From Tetracentron sinense (Eukaryota; Streptophyta; Magnoliopsida; Trochodendrales; Trochodendraceae), in contig JABCRI010000896.1 of the NCBI GenBank assembly GCA_015143295.1, forward strand, positions 86,595 to 150,594: a stretch of DNA of 64,000 nt, given 5' to 3'. A model generated the notes under the pieces. That model worked only from the letters and a program-made list of their open reading frames with translations. It was not told where the DNA came from and made no database searches. How positions within the stretch are numbered: the stretch's first letter is position 1; the number at the start of each line of letters is the position of its first letter. The translations under genes were made by a program, and so were the position numbers. Shown here in pieces: positions 25,779 to 37,748 of this stretch.

Positions 25779-26660
25779 TTTTCTACTTGTCTTCCTCATC
25801 TAATCCGTATACTTAGGGATGTATAAATACAGCAGTGGCTATATACCGTAATTTTGTGAATTTTTTAGCCTGTTTCTGTATTCATGATTCCCTGTTGTTT
25901 CTATAATTTAGCCGGTAACAAACTGGAAATTTTGTGTAGAAAATATAACGGCTGTCTTTGAGCCGAGCTGAAACAAGCTCCGGCTTCAATTTTCAAGCTT
26001 GAAGCTCAGCTTGAACAAGATTAATCAAGCTAAAGGTCAACTCCAGCTCAATTTGAATCAAATTTAAACTGAGTTTTGTAGCACCCTGAAATTTTTCATG
26101 TCAATGAATAATGTTTTCATGGTCAAATGGCTAACCACGTATTTGAATTTTGTATTTTATGAGAAAATGAATGTTAGCGACCTATGGGCAGCATGAAAAA
26201 TAGGGTTTAGTACCCTAAGAATGATGGAAATGGAGTTGGAAACACCCCAAGGGGGTCTGTAGGTGAAAATCCATAAAAATTGGGGAGTGCGATTGATCAC
26301 AGGTAAGGTGCGATCGATCGCAGTCAGGGAAAAATGAGGAAAACATTCAGAATTATCTGTGATCAATCGCAAGTGGTATGCGATCGATCGCATACAGTGG
26401 AGAAATGATAAAACGGTTCGAGTCCATATGCAATAAGTAGCTTCCAGGTGCAATAGATCGCACAGGGATCTGCGATCGATTGCAAGTGATCTGCGATCGA
26501 TCGCATGTAAGGAAAAATTTGACAAAACTTTCGGGTTCAAGTGCGACAAATCTTGCCTATGTGCGATCGATCGCACTGGATCTACGATCGATCGCAGTTG
26601 GTGTGCAATCGATCGCACGTGGGTGCTGAATTCAAAATTGAGGGTTTTAAACCCTTTGCC

Positions 26661-26668
26661 TATAAATA
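26661..26668 (+). promoter_or_regulatory. TATA box of solo LTR 1
   Basis: TATAAATA about 585 bases into the LTR, followed by a GA-rich stretch (GAGAGTGAGAGGAGA). This fits the U3/R promoter of an LTR. Confidence 0.6.
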
Positions 26669-27227
26669 AGGATCACATTTGGAGGTTTTGGAATGCTTCC
26701 AAAAACCTAAGAGAGTGAGAGGAGAAGAGAGATTTGGGGATTTTGCAAGAAGGGTTTGGGATTGAAGATCAAGAGAAGCTCAATCAAGGTTGGATCTTCC
26801 TCATCAAGTAAGGATCCTTCCACTCCAAAGTGGTGATCCCTCCTCAAGCTTAGATCTCAAATCAAGAGTTTTCTTCAAAGTTAAGAGCTAATCATCAAGG
26901 TTAGTACACCCTTCTTGTTAACTTAGTAATAACCTAGGTTTCCTTTAAAGAATGCTAAGACTATGAAAGCATAATTTATAGAGTTTTTCCCAAATGGTAA
27001 AGTGTGTAATATGGTTAATATGTTTCTCAATTTCTCATATGATTATGAAAAGATTGAAGTGTTATATGTCATCCTAGAAATTGATTCATGCTATCATGAT
27101 TGCACAAGTTGCTATGCATGAGCACGTATGCACAAACCGAGGTTTTCTCATAAGCACTAAGATTTGAAATAATTAAATGGAACTCATAAAGAATTGAAGT
27201 ACGATCTCACACACATAATTATGATGA

Positions 27228-27495
27228 AATGTCAAGGAGGTTAGTAGCCCAAGGTTAAGGGTGCTAACCTCTTGCTCACAAGAAACTCTCACAAATTGGT
27301 GGAATGTTAAAGAGATTGGTAGCCCAGGTTAAGGGTATTAATCTCTTGCTCATAAGTAAATAGAATGTCAAGGAGGTTGGTAGCCCAGGGTTAAGGGTAC
27401 TAACCTCTTGCTCACAAGAAATGGTCATAAGTTGATGGATGGTCATGGAGATTGGTAGCCCAGGTTAAGGGTACTAATCTTTTGCTCACAAGAAT
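27228..27495 (+). repeat. Four tandem stem-loop units in solo LTR 1
   Basis: Units of about 60-75 bp repeat the pattern GAGGTT..TAGCCC..AAGGG..AACCTC..TTGCTCA. Each has inverted ends; two units carry GAGATT paired with AATCTC or AATCTT instead of GAGGTT with AACCTC. Confidence 0.8.
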
Positions 27496-28165
27496 CTCTA
27501 AAAGAAGGCTCACAAGAATTCATAAGAAATCTCACAAAGCTCATAAGTTCACAAGAACTCATAAGTACCACAGATGGTGTTTTGTTTTCCACGAGAAATA
27601 TGATTCGACGAATGACTTTGAATATTGGTTTTCAAAGTGATTTATGAATTGTGTTCTTTTAAGTGCTTGCATGTGATATTATGTTTGTTATTACTATTGT
27701 TAGCTAGGAGCTTGTACTCATGGAGTATTCCATACTCAATTGTACATTTCATATCGGCAGGTTCGGTGGATACTTACGACCCTGAGCCTTGGGTTAAGGA
27801 AGAGAACGTGGAAGAGAGAGAGCCGCCCATCCTGTTATAGCCACAGGAGGATAGAGACTTGGATGTATGGCCATATTTAGACCATTGTAAGTAGAGAGAG
27901 TTGTGAGGTTTCCTCTTTTGTATTTTGATAGGTGGACATGTCCACCTTTACTCGATATGTTTTGTATTATTTTGAAATACTGATATAGTATATAGAAAAA
28001 GAAAAAGTTGGTTGACGCTTCCGCACTATTTTAGCTTCTGTACTTTGTTTCATGTCTTCATTATACTATGTTATTGCCTTGTTCATTTCAGGATGGGTTG
28101 TCAGGTTAAGTATAGTCATACCTAAAGTATCTCTTAACTTGTAGGGGGTATTTTGGGGCGCGACA

Positions 28166-29440
28166 AGTTCAATTCAAATTAGTTAAAGCTTGAACTGCAT
28201 TCAAACTTCCAAGTAATAATAATAATTACATGTTTCAGAGTAGCAGCATTTTTAATGGAAAAAAAAGTTACAAATATCCTCTGTTGGCTGCTTGGATCTT
28301 GATAGCTGCAACATGGTGATTCTTTGAAGTGGGTATTGGGTTATAGATAACTTCTTTGTGGCCGTGGCAATGAACTCACAAGATTTTCTTTGATGAAGTT
28401 GTTGGTCCCCATAGCAAAATCAATAAAGGGATTAGAGGTATTTTGTTTGCAATGTTGATGCTAGTTTTTTTTTTTTTTTCAGTGTTAGTGTTATATGTAA
28501 TTGATATTAATACAATATTAATATGCTAAGCTAAGCTAAGCTAAACTCTAGCCGAACAAAGCTTTACACGAGCCAAGTTTGTCGCTGAGCCGAATCAAAC
28601 AGGCTAGAACTCGATCTCGGCTTGTTTAAGCTTTCAAGCTCAAATTAAAGCTTGACTTAGCTCAATTGAACCTCTTATTTAAGATTAAGCTCGGCTTGAG
28701 TGCATCCCTAGTAATCTAAACATTCATAATTGGAAAGGAATTTTCTCATGTCGTTCATAATTGAAAAGGGTTCGGGTTGAGCTTGCTGGACTAGGTAAGT
28801 CATAAGACATAGCTTATTTATTTATTTATAATCATATATTTATTAATTTTAAATTTGAAATATTATTTGTTAAAAATAAAAATAAAATTCTTATTTGTAA
28901 ATTTTAGGGAATTTAGGAACACATATGCTAGGTTTAGCACATTTTGCAAATACAGTATTGCAAACTAGTTTTTAAAGCATATGGTAATGAATGTTTGAAT
29001 CATAAAAATCCAATTTGTGCACCAATAATGAGTTTTCTTGCAAACCCGTTTCTCAAAGGAATGGGATTGGGTCTGGCCCTCGTTAGGTGAATACTGTATG
29101 GTCCACGCTCTACAGGGCGCCTTGTGCTCCTTTAAACATCCATTAACTGTGATTAAGATTCATTTACTCCCGAGTTCAAACATTTTGATTTTTTAGAAAA
29201 AATTAACCATAATTGTTAAAATTTATTAGCCAATGTTAAAAAGACAGGGCTATGTAAGTGAGCTAGACAATTTTGGTATGGTGAGGGCCTAATCAAATTT
29301 GATCATTTCCTCAAAAGGTTAAGCAGATGATTAGGATTGAGGGCTTCCTTTTTTGGCATGAGATTGTATCTGCTAGATGCTAGAAACAATGGTCTCGGGC
29401 TTCCACTCTTCATCTAACATGTAACAATAAAAAGAGGAAA
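28166..29440. other. Intergenic between the two solo LTRs
   Basis: Holds the right half of the AGCTT-rich repeat (to about 28710), AT-rich DNA, and a weak MITE-like stretch at about 29095-29250 with TTAACTGTGATTAAGATTC, matching the inverted-repeat family at 42164 and 46380. No gene seen. Confidence 0.45.
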
Positions 29441-31953
29441 TGTAGAACCCCGGATCTTGATGGCATGGCATAGTGAATAGTATTGTGAATAGTATTTTTC
29501 AAGGCCTAAAGCTTTGATGTAATTATGATTTTATTTTTGAAATGAAATAGAATTTTTTATTTTTAATATAAGTGTTTTTAAGTATTATGAATGTGTTAAG
29601 ATCTGGAGAGGGGTTTTCTTTGATTATAGGAGTGAAAACATAATTGGGACAAGTTCTAAGTTTGAAAAAGAGCGATGCCTTAACGTACCCTCAACTTTGG
29701 GGAACTCTATTTTTGTCAGCGTTGATTAGAATCGAATGATTCTTAAACCATTAGAAAGATATGGAAACCCTCTTTGAGGTTCATGTTTATCATTTTTTTC
29801 AGATTTTTAGTCGAAGATAGGTTAAACATTGGATTTCCGAAATCGGATCTGCTGAAAAATCTAGGCTGCTAAAATCCATTTAAGACAAGTCAGATTTAGA
29901 GCTCATTTATGTAATTAATAACTCATAATTAGAATGTGTTCATTAGTGACAAAATTGTTCCCCTCTAAATGAGAAGTCCAACGCAAGTTGAATCGCTTAA
30001 ATCCGATAAGCAAGTCAAAAGTTATGATCGAAACATCAATCAGGAAAAAACAGGGGGGTGCTGGTGAATTCTGGTCGACCGGCAGTCACAAAAAACACCA
30101 AAAATGGCTTAACAGTAGGTGTTTTGCCTGGCCGGTCGATCGCCCCTCCTAGTCAGTCGATCGGGACCCCGAGATTTTGCCCAATTGGGTCATTTTCACA
30201 ATTTCATTGAGGGTGGGAAGACCCTTTCACCTCCCCTCACTCTATAAGTCCCCCAAATTCATGGGTGAGAGTTTCATAAACTCTCAAGGCAGAAATTGAG
30301 AGAGTTTGGAAATGGAGAAAGGAAGAAGCTAGGGCTTTTGATCAAGGGAGCTTGGGTGATCCTTCCTCAAGCTTGGATCTCATCTTCTCAACCATCCTCC
30401 ATCTTTTCTCCAATCCAAGAGGTAAGTACTCCTACTCACTAACCTTGATATGATGCAAATAATGAAATGCATGATTATGAATAGATATTGTTAGTACACC
30501 CTTCCAGTTGGCCTAGTAATAACCTAAGTTTTCTTTAAGAATGAAGGTTGGATTAAGCTTATATGTTTCTTTTCTTGAATCTACCATGCCTCCTAAAATT
30601 TATAGATTAATCTAAATGGTTATGGATGTGTGGATGGTTGGAGGCAAAATTGGATGCCATAGAGAATGTGATGGTTATTGTATGATGGAAAATGGGGAAT
30701 GACAATATACACATAAAACATGCACTCAAGGTGCTTGATGAAATGTTTGACTATGAGAAAATGAGTTAAATACTTATTGAAATGTTGAAGGTCATGTGTT
30801 TGATAAAATGCATGCATGAGAGTAAAACCTAAGACTATGAAAGCATGATTTAAGGTATTTCCACATATGTCAAATTTCTATATGTTTCCTTTAAGACATT
30901 CCATGATAATAGAAATATTCAAATGTCATATGTTATTCTTTAAACATATCTATGTCACTTTCATGTTTAACACTTGCTATGCACGAGCACGCATGAATCG
31001 AGTTTCTCAGTATAAGTATATGAAAGCAATCAAGAACAAAGAACCTTCTTATAAGAACCTTCTAAGGTCTTGAAAGTCACACAAGTTGAGAGATCATCAA
31101 GGATGTTGGTAGCCCAGGAAAATTCGAGTACTAGCATCTTGCTCATAAGAACCTTCTCATAAGTTTGATAGATTGTCAAAGAAGTTGGTAACTCAAGGTT
31201 TTACGGGTGCTAACCTCTTGCTTATAAGAACATTCTCATAAGTTTGATGAAATGTCAAGGAGGTTGGCAGCCCAAGGTTTACGAGTACTAACCTCTTGCT
31301 CATAAGAATTTTGAAAGGAAATCTCATAAGGAAAGCTCATAATTAAGAAATCTCATAAGCTCAAAAAACTCATAAGATATGTTTTGTTTTCTACAAAGGC
31401 TCTTCAGATAAGGTCTTGAAAGTTATGTGCATATTAAGTTAAATTTTGAGTTATGATTTCTATGTTCAGTTCAATGTATGAATTATGAATTTTATCTTCA
31501 GTGCTCACATAATATTATTTATCATATAACAAAGTTAGCTAGTAACTTGTACATGTTGAGTATTCCATGCTCAGCCGTACATTTTATGTCGGCGGGTTCA
31601 TTTGACATCTACAACTCGGAGCCATGAGTTGAAAAGGAGTACGTGGAAGAAAGGGAGCCGTCTATCCCATTGCAGCTACAGGAGGATAGAGATTTAGATA
31701 GGTGGCCCTATCTAGACTCTTGCCGAGTTGAGTGATAGTGAGATATATTTTGTATTTTGATAGATGGACAAGTCCACCTTTACTTTTGTTATGTATGTGC
31801 AAACTTGGACTACTGTCATATATGTTAAAGAAATTTTTAGTTTACATTTCCGCTATGTCATGTCTTGGTATTCTTGTACAGGATGGTTTGTAAGGCAGGT
31901 TAGTCATGCACAAATTCCCGCCTAACTCATAGGGTTGATTTTGGGGCGCAACA
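29441..31953 (+). mobile_element. Giant solo LTR 2 (2.51 kb)
   Basis: Starts TGTAGAACCC and ends GGGGCGCAACA, flanked by GGAAA and GGAGA (a five-base duplication with one mismatch). It has the same layout as the LTR at 26077: a TATA-like TATAAG near 30243 preceded by GGTCGATCG words, GA-rich leader DNA, tandem stem-loop units (31090-31310) and a related 3' block (TTGAGTATTCCATGCTC). No internal domain, so a solo LTR of a related subfamily. Confidence 0.73.
31090..31310 (+). repeat. Three tandem stem-loop units in solo LTR 2
   Basis: Three units homologous to those in solo LTR 1 (GTTGGTAGCCCA..AAC/AGC..TCTTGC). One pairs GATGTT with AGCATC, one GAGGTT with AACCTC, and one is degraded. Confidence 0.75.
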
Positions 31954-33859
31954 GGAGAAGTCATTTTCATTTTCTCCCATCTTTTTCACTTCTCCCCACT
32001 TCTGATTTCTCTCCTTTTATCGTCACATGTCGGATGAAGAGTGGATGCCTGAGATCATTTTCTAGCATATGCCAGACAATCCCATGTCTTCCTTTTTGGA
32101 TTAGGTTTGACTCTGCGACCAACCAAACCATTCCCACCCCAATTTTGGATCGGAGCCATATGAGAAAGAGAATTGCAGGGGAGACTTAGCCACGTTATCT
32201 TTACGTACAAAGCTTTAGTCTCTAAAAGCATTTTTCTATGATAAGTGGTGGCCTGTTGGGAAATGCCACTAGTGGGTGATTCAGTGGGCCAAGTATATCA
32301 TTACTCACGGCAAGGATTTCTTCGACAATGAAATTCGATGATTCGTGATTATGATGATTTTGAGATGATTAACATTTTAAGTTTAGATTAGGGTCATTTA
32401 TTGTCCAATGCCTTTTTTTGCATGGAGGAGTCTTTTTGGAGATCGAATTACAATCAATCGCGATTTAACTCTCATCCACATGTCAACATGTGTCATTTTT
32501 AACTTTTATGAATTGTGATTAAGATTCCTTAACCCTAAGGTTTCAACAATCTAACATTGGTTTTTTAAAAAATATATTATAAAATTAATATTTTCTTTTC
32601 TAAAAAGCAAGGATAGGTAGGTGAACCTTAGGAGTGAATGAATCTTAACCATAATTAAAGGGTGTCAAAAGGGACACGTTGTGAACCATACTCCTCTAAG
32701 TCCGGTTATAACCGTAGAAGATTTGGTTCCTTTATTTAGCTCTTCATGATCCACATGGTACTTCCCTTTTTATTTTAAAATTTATATGTCTATTTATTGA
32801 TAATAAAATAATAATCACACAGGCAGAATTGTATAATCATGTCAAGGGTTAGACAAATGTGATTTTTTTTTTGTGAAGTATTAGTAAAACTCACACACCC
32901 AGACCTCAATCTTAGTTTTTTTTTTCTTAATATAGTTGATTGAGATTAACTATGAACTAGAGCTAGTTGAAGAGATAGTCGGATCACTCCAAAAGATTAT
33001 TTTGATAATTATATAAAAAAAATCAGTTGACCCAAATATGCTTATTATATATTTATAATTACCAAAGTATCCCTGCCATAAAACAATTTTTGGGTTGCCC
33101 CATTTAATTAGCTCATCAACCACTTCTTTTCATAAGTTAAATCTCTTAAGTTTATTTGGTTGGTGATGGGAACGGCACACAGTAACGAAACTCTATTGTC
33201 GACTTGGCTAAGCTCGGCTGCACGGCTCGACTTCTTGCAGCTTACATTTTACAAATCCTTGTCTTGTTGTCTTATTTTAATATAAAGGGTTGACCCATTT
33301 AAAATTAATCTCATTTAATTTCAAGTGACAAAATATTATTGAATGTAGTTGGATAGGGACTTGTCATTAGTTATTTTTTCCTCAAGTCATCCATGTTGTT
33401 AACATGTCAATCGGAAAATGACGAAATTACTCCATGTCATGAAATTCACATGTAAAAAATGGATATTTTTGCCCTTTGTTGGAAATCATACGAAGAAAAT
33501 GATATTTTTGTCATTATTGAAAATTAGGTGCAAAAATGAGTATTATATTATTTAGAAAATACATTCATCACTTAAGAAAACAAGTCTAAAGATGAATATA
33601 TTCATCAAGTTGGGACGATAATTTAATAACATTGAGCAATTCTTAATAAAGACTAGTGATAGGTGCTCATTTCACCATTACTTAAATAATGCAAGCACTT
33701 GAATGAGATTAGATTTAAAGGAGGCCTCTAGTCCAAATGCTAAGGTGTGTCCTAGCTCATGAGGGTGCCTTCAGATCCAGTTGTGGATGAGAATAAATAT
33801 ACATCCACGAAATGTTAAGTAGGATACCACTCATCATTATTAACCTAACAATTAGCTGA
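31954..33859. other. Intergenic with a MITE-like inverted repeat
   Basis: At about 32475-32690 arms around an AT-rich centre carry ACATGTGTCATTTTTAAC and its loose inverse ending AAAAGGGACACG, as in the family at 42164 and 46380. At 33720-33850 a stretch with GATCCAGTT may be another SINE fragment. No gene seen. Confidence 0.45.
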
Positions 33860-34035
33860 TTTTTTTTTTGTTTGGGTGTAGACATCATTTATCTGCATTA
33901 GTACCGTCAATACATCGTATGTTAGTTTGGGCATTGGAGCTCTTACAACTCATACCTCTTGGGGGGATTGGATCCCCCAACCCCCATCCATTGAAGGCCA
34001 CACCCCTACCACTCACGCAAGAGGTAGGGGTGTAC
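33860..34035 (-). mobile_element. tRNA-derived SINE, family 1, minus strand
   Basis: On the minus strand TGAGTGGTAGGGG fits a pol III A box and GGATCCAATCC a B box. The body has ATGAGTTGTAAGAGCTCC and the tail AGATAAATGATG, then an A-run (T-run at 33860-33869). It aligns with the copy at 48700-48858 across body and tail. Confidence 0.72.
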
Positions 34036-34536
34036 AACTAGTTGACTATCCGTATATAAATGATGGCTCGTACAATTTTTATTTTTTTTTAAAAGTTAAT
34101 TAGGAATATCCCCTCTATTATATGACATTTACAGAATACCTCTACTTGTTTTCTAACATTAGGAGTCAGCCCCTTTTATTTCCTCACACTCTAGTGTTAC
34201 ACCACTGCTTTATTAAAAGCTTATAATAAGCCTATATAACATTTATGTCAATGTGAGACCACTATGTGGTTGGAATCAATCATTTAATGGTTACTAATCG
34301 GTCACCGATTTAGCAAGTGGGTGTGTATCTCAACCCATACAAAGCATAGAGTTAATAATTTGAGCCACTCTTTACTTAATCTCTACCGGTTTTTGAAAAA
34401 TATAATAAAAGAGAATGCCCATCAGATTGTGTGGCTATGGTCTAGAATTACGGTCAACATGTTAGAAAAAATGAGCATAGTCCTTAATGCTAGTTGGAGC
34501 AAAATTTATTCTCGTCAAGGTCTTAAAATAATACAC

Positions 34537-34730
34537 ACCCTGGGAATAGCGCAGTGGTAGGTGTATCCCTTCTTTAGGAAGGAGGTTCCAGGTTCCATTC
34601 CTGAGAGGGTGAGAGTGGGTTGCACTCTCCATACTGACTTGCTAACCGGGGTTGATGCTTCTCGCCTGAATCTAAGATAAAATAAGGGTATTCCTGAAGA
34701 GCCATTTTTCATTTTCTTCTAAAAGAAATT
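34537..34730 (+). mobile_element. tRNA-derived SINE, second family
   Basis: TAGCGCAGTGG at 34547-34557 is a near-perfect pol III A box and GGTTCCATTCC at 34591-34601 a good B box, 34 bases apart. A non-tRNA body follows to about 34730, which is why this is called a SINE rather than a tRNA gene. No other copy is in the window. Confidence 0.65.
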
Positions 34731-35463
34731 CTAGCCCTAGTCGCAACTTTTCAAATTCTTACTGTTGTTGCAACATGTGTCAATACTTCCCCTTGTTATC
34801 TTTAGAACCAGTTAAGATCATCACCTCTCTTTTGAAAAGATATTTTTTTTTTCACTTGTTGTAGGAGTAGCAATGACATGTATCTCACCTACAATGAGAA
34901 CTTGAAAAAATATTCAAAATTTACAATGACAGCTAGCACTCCTCTTACATTTAATGCAGTTTTTGGTGGAAAAATCCAAATACAATAATTAATTAACCTA
35001 AATTCAATAAATCGGATGAGTGGGTACGTAATGTTAAACTTCACTTTCCAATCAATAATGTAAAGAGCTACAACTTGCCACTTAAGCCAAAATAGATAGT
35101 TCCCTTGTCACTTTCATTTAATCATTCGAGACTTTTATGTAGGAGAGATCTCTGCAATCCTTTAAATCAAACAAAAACCCTAATAACAAAATATTACAAT
35201 GAGGTCTCTACATCTGTTGATATCAGTTTTAAATGATTTGCGATATTGCTTTACCATTTTGTTGTCATATAGGCAGAATCTAACAAGCATTCCCCTGCAG
35301 ATTCAATCATACATCATCATCATCATCATCAGAGCCTTGTCCCAGCTGTTTAGGTTGAACATCGTGGTCAGCTATCGAGCAAAAGTTACGGCGTTGTTTG
35401 TGGATAACTAGAGGCAATTGCTCACGATATACAATTTCTTGTTTGGATGCTTGTCTTAGTTTA
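34731..35463. other. Intergenic
   Basis: AT-rich, with a short (ATC)n tract at about 35312-35331. No gene or repeat boundary recognised. Confidence 0.4.
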
Positions 35464-36668
35464 TGTAATGGGTAAAATTCGTAAAAAGAAGGGGTAAAAT
35501 GAGAAATTTCTCACTCTAACAAATTAACCGACTTAGCCCACTTGGACTATGTGTTATCTCTCTTGAGTGTTATATGACAGGTGATATCATCATGACCACA
35601 CAAGTCATGATGACTCTAACTGCCTATAAATAAAGAAAAATCATCAGAGAGAAAGAGATGGTGCGTAAGGCAATGGAGAAAGAAAGAGAAACCAGAAGAA
35701 TGAGAAGAGGAAGAAGGACTGGGGAGCTTGGGTAGTTCACTGATAAACCTCATCCCCAAAGGGCACAGCCACCCACCTGATATTCTCCATATCACCTGAT
35801 GTTCCCGCACCACTTGATGCTCTCCACAGCTTCATGATTGTTTGTGGCCACTGAATGCTCTCTCGAATCTGCCATGTCCACCTAATGTTTTCTATAATCA
35901 GTACCCTTACACTCTGTCAATACCTAATGTTTATCTACTTGGTGATATGTTAATGTCACACTACCACTTGCACGACTATGAAATTAATCATCTATTATGT
36001 ACACTTGTATCTGAACTCGTATCTGACGCTATTAACTGTACCCGAGCTATACCTGACTTGTTCCCGAGCTACGTTGTCTGAGCATTGTCTGAGCCACGTT
36101 ATCTGAGCATTGTCTGAGCTACGTTGTCCAAATTACGTCCTCCACTGTCAACCATACCCATTGTCTAGTTCACAACGTCTCCGTTGTCTAGTTCATAACG
36201 TGCCCGTTGTCTTCTTGACATAATATTCGTTGTTTTCATGACATCGTGCTCGTTGTCTCATTGACAATGTGAACGTCCTTTGTACCTCCCGAGCTACATC
36301 CTCTGTGCCTCCTGAGTTACGTCCTCTACGTCTCCATCGCTTGTCCTTAAGAGCACGACACCAAAGCCCATCCTCAAGCACATGTACTCAATGACCTCAC
36401 GATAAGTATATCTCCACACTCTCATGCTTATATACCTATGACTTATACTGACTTGATCGTTGGAGTGTATTACAGGTTGGACGACTGTCCACCTGGTGGA
36501 GGATGAACCTGAGCTGAACCTTGGACGATTATGTACAGAACGTCACTTTATTCGAAGAGCGTGCATATGACAAGAGTATGGATGACGTACACATGCAGAT
36601 TAATGTACAGGACATAAACCATGCAACCCTTGTGAGGTACCGCTAGTCCCCGAAAATTTTCCTTTACA
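35464..36668 (+). repeat. Left LTR of the non-autonomous element
   Basis: 1205 bp, TGTAATGG to CCTTTACA, with TATAAATA at 35625-35632 and many short GAGCTACGTTGTC and CGTTGTC words in its 3' half (36060-36330). Confidence 0.85.
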
Positions 36669-36671
36669 AAA

Positions 36672-36689
36672 TGGCGCCGTCTGTGGGAA
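36672..36689 (+). other. Primer-binding site of the non-autonomous element
   Basis: TGGCGCCGTCTGTGGGAA, starting four bases after the LTR. TGGCGCC is complementary to a tRNA 3' end and is a common start of plant Ty3-gypsy primer sites; the exact tRNA is not certain. Confidence 0.7.
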
Positions 36690-37748
36690 TACGAACAAAA
36701 CAGCCAACGAATATCCTCTTCACGAAATTGGGGGCTAGCGGTACACATCCTCTCCACGACATTAGGGGCTCGGCCGTTCAGTCCGCGATCCTATTTCATC
36801 CTATCATCTATATCACATCATACAATATTCTTAAATATCAAATGAATTCTCAAGTGTCTTATCAGTGAACTGTTATGTGCATTATCAGTGAAATGTCATG
36901 TGCATTATCAGTGAATTGTCATTGTCAAGTGAAATATCAAGTGAATTGTCAAGTGCATGATTAAGAGAAACGACCATTAAATAAATGTCAAGTAAAAAAC
37001 ATCTTGAATGCAATGGCAAATGATGTATCATCAGGTTCGACACATATTTGAACACGGTGCTCACTGTGGGACATATGTGACTCAGTCAGATGCAGTGTCT
37101 GCTAAGCAACCAATTGGCTTATCCTAATGCAATGTCATCTGAGCATGGTGTCATGGTGTCCCCCTACAAGTCACTCACATGAGATATCATTTGTTTACAT
37201 TTATAATGATTGTTACTGCAACTCATCCGTATGTCTATCAAGTGAAATCCCTTCTCATGCATCTTCACGTGTTCGTGCACCTTCACGTGCTCGAAACATT
37301 TTATGACTTCATCTTTCTTGGTGTTATGGTACATGTACATTCACTAACGTGCTCTGAGGCACTATGCACGTGAAGCAGCTACTCTGACTTGAAAAGGGGT
37401 TGACGCAAGCTCGTCCTCGTTGTCTGCAAGCTTGGCCTCATGGTCAAAGATTCACTCTAACTCCTCGGTGAGCTCTGCCTCCACAATATTGATCTCCAAG
37501 TGATAGCACAACGTATCAGTGATAACGGAGCATAGACAACGAAAGAGACAAGAGAACAGAGAGTGGACCACAAAGAACAAACGTGACAGCTCTACAACAA
37601 TCCACATTCGTGTACAGCTCACTCATCATTTTGGCATCTACGGACCGAGGCACTTGCACCCATTGTAAGCATGAGTGGTCGTCCTACCAAGGTTTCGTCT
37701 TCAAAGATTTTACCCATGATGTGTTCTCGGCACCAAGAAATGGCTAAA

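Larger units (their letters stand above)
26077..28165 (+). mobile_element. Giant solo LTR 1 (2.09 kb)
   Basis: Starts TGTAGCACCC and ends GGGGCGCGACA, flanked by AGTTT and AGTTC (a five-base target duplication with one mismatch). No internal domain or second LTR is found, so it is a solo LTR left by recombination. A TATAAATA box lies at 26661-26668 and a cluster of GCGATCGATCGCA words upstream of it at 26285-26610. Four tandem stem-loop units lie at 27228-27495. It is related to the LTR at 29441-31953 in its ends, repeat units and a conserved block near its 3' end (GGAGTATTCCATACTC). Confidence 0.75.
25960..28710. repeat. AGCTTGAGC/GAGCCGAGC-rich old repeat split by a solo LTR
   Basis: Segments at 25960-26076 and 28166-28710 are both built of GCTTGA, AGCTCGGCTTG and GAGCCGA words, and the solo LTR at 26077-28165 sits between them. 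A similar stretch lies at 49880-50040. This looks like one old element of unknown class interrupted by the LTR. Confidence 0.45.

Noticed and set aside
26157..26618. 153-codon minus-strand frame in solo LTR 1 with RSIAHR-type repeats
   Set aside because: It is produced by the GCGATCGATCGCA palindromic words and has no protein-family signature.
34537..34612. tRNA gene
   Set aside because: Good A and B boxes, but the acceptor ends do not pair well and a non-tRNA body follows, so it is called a SINE.
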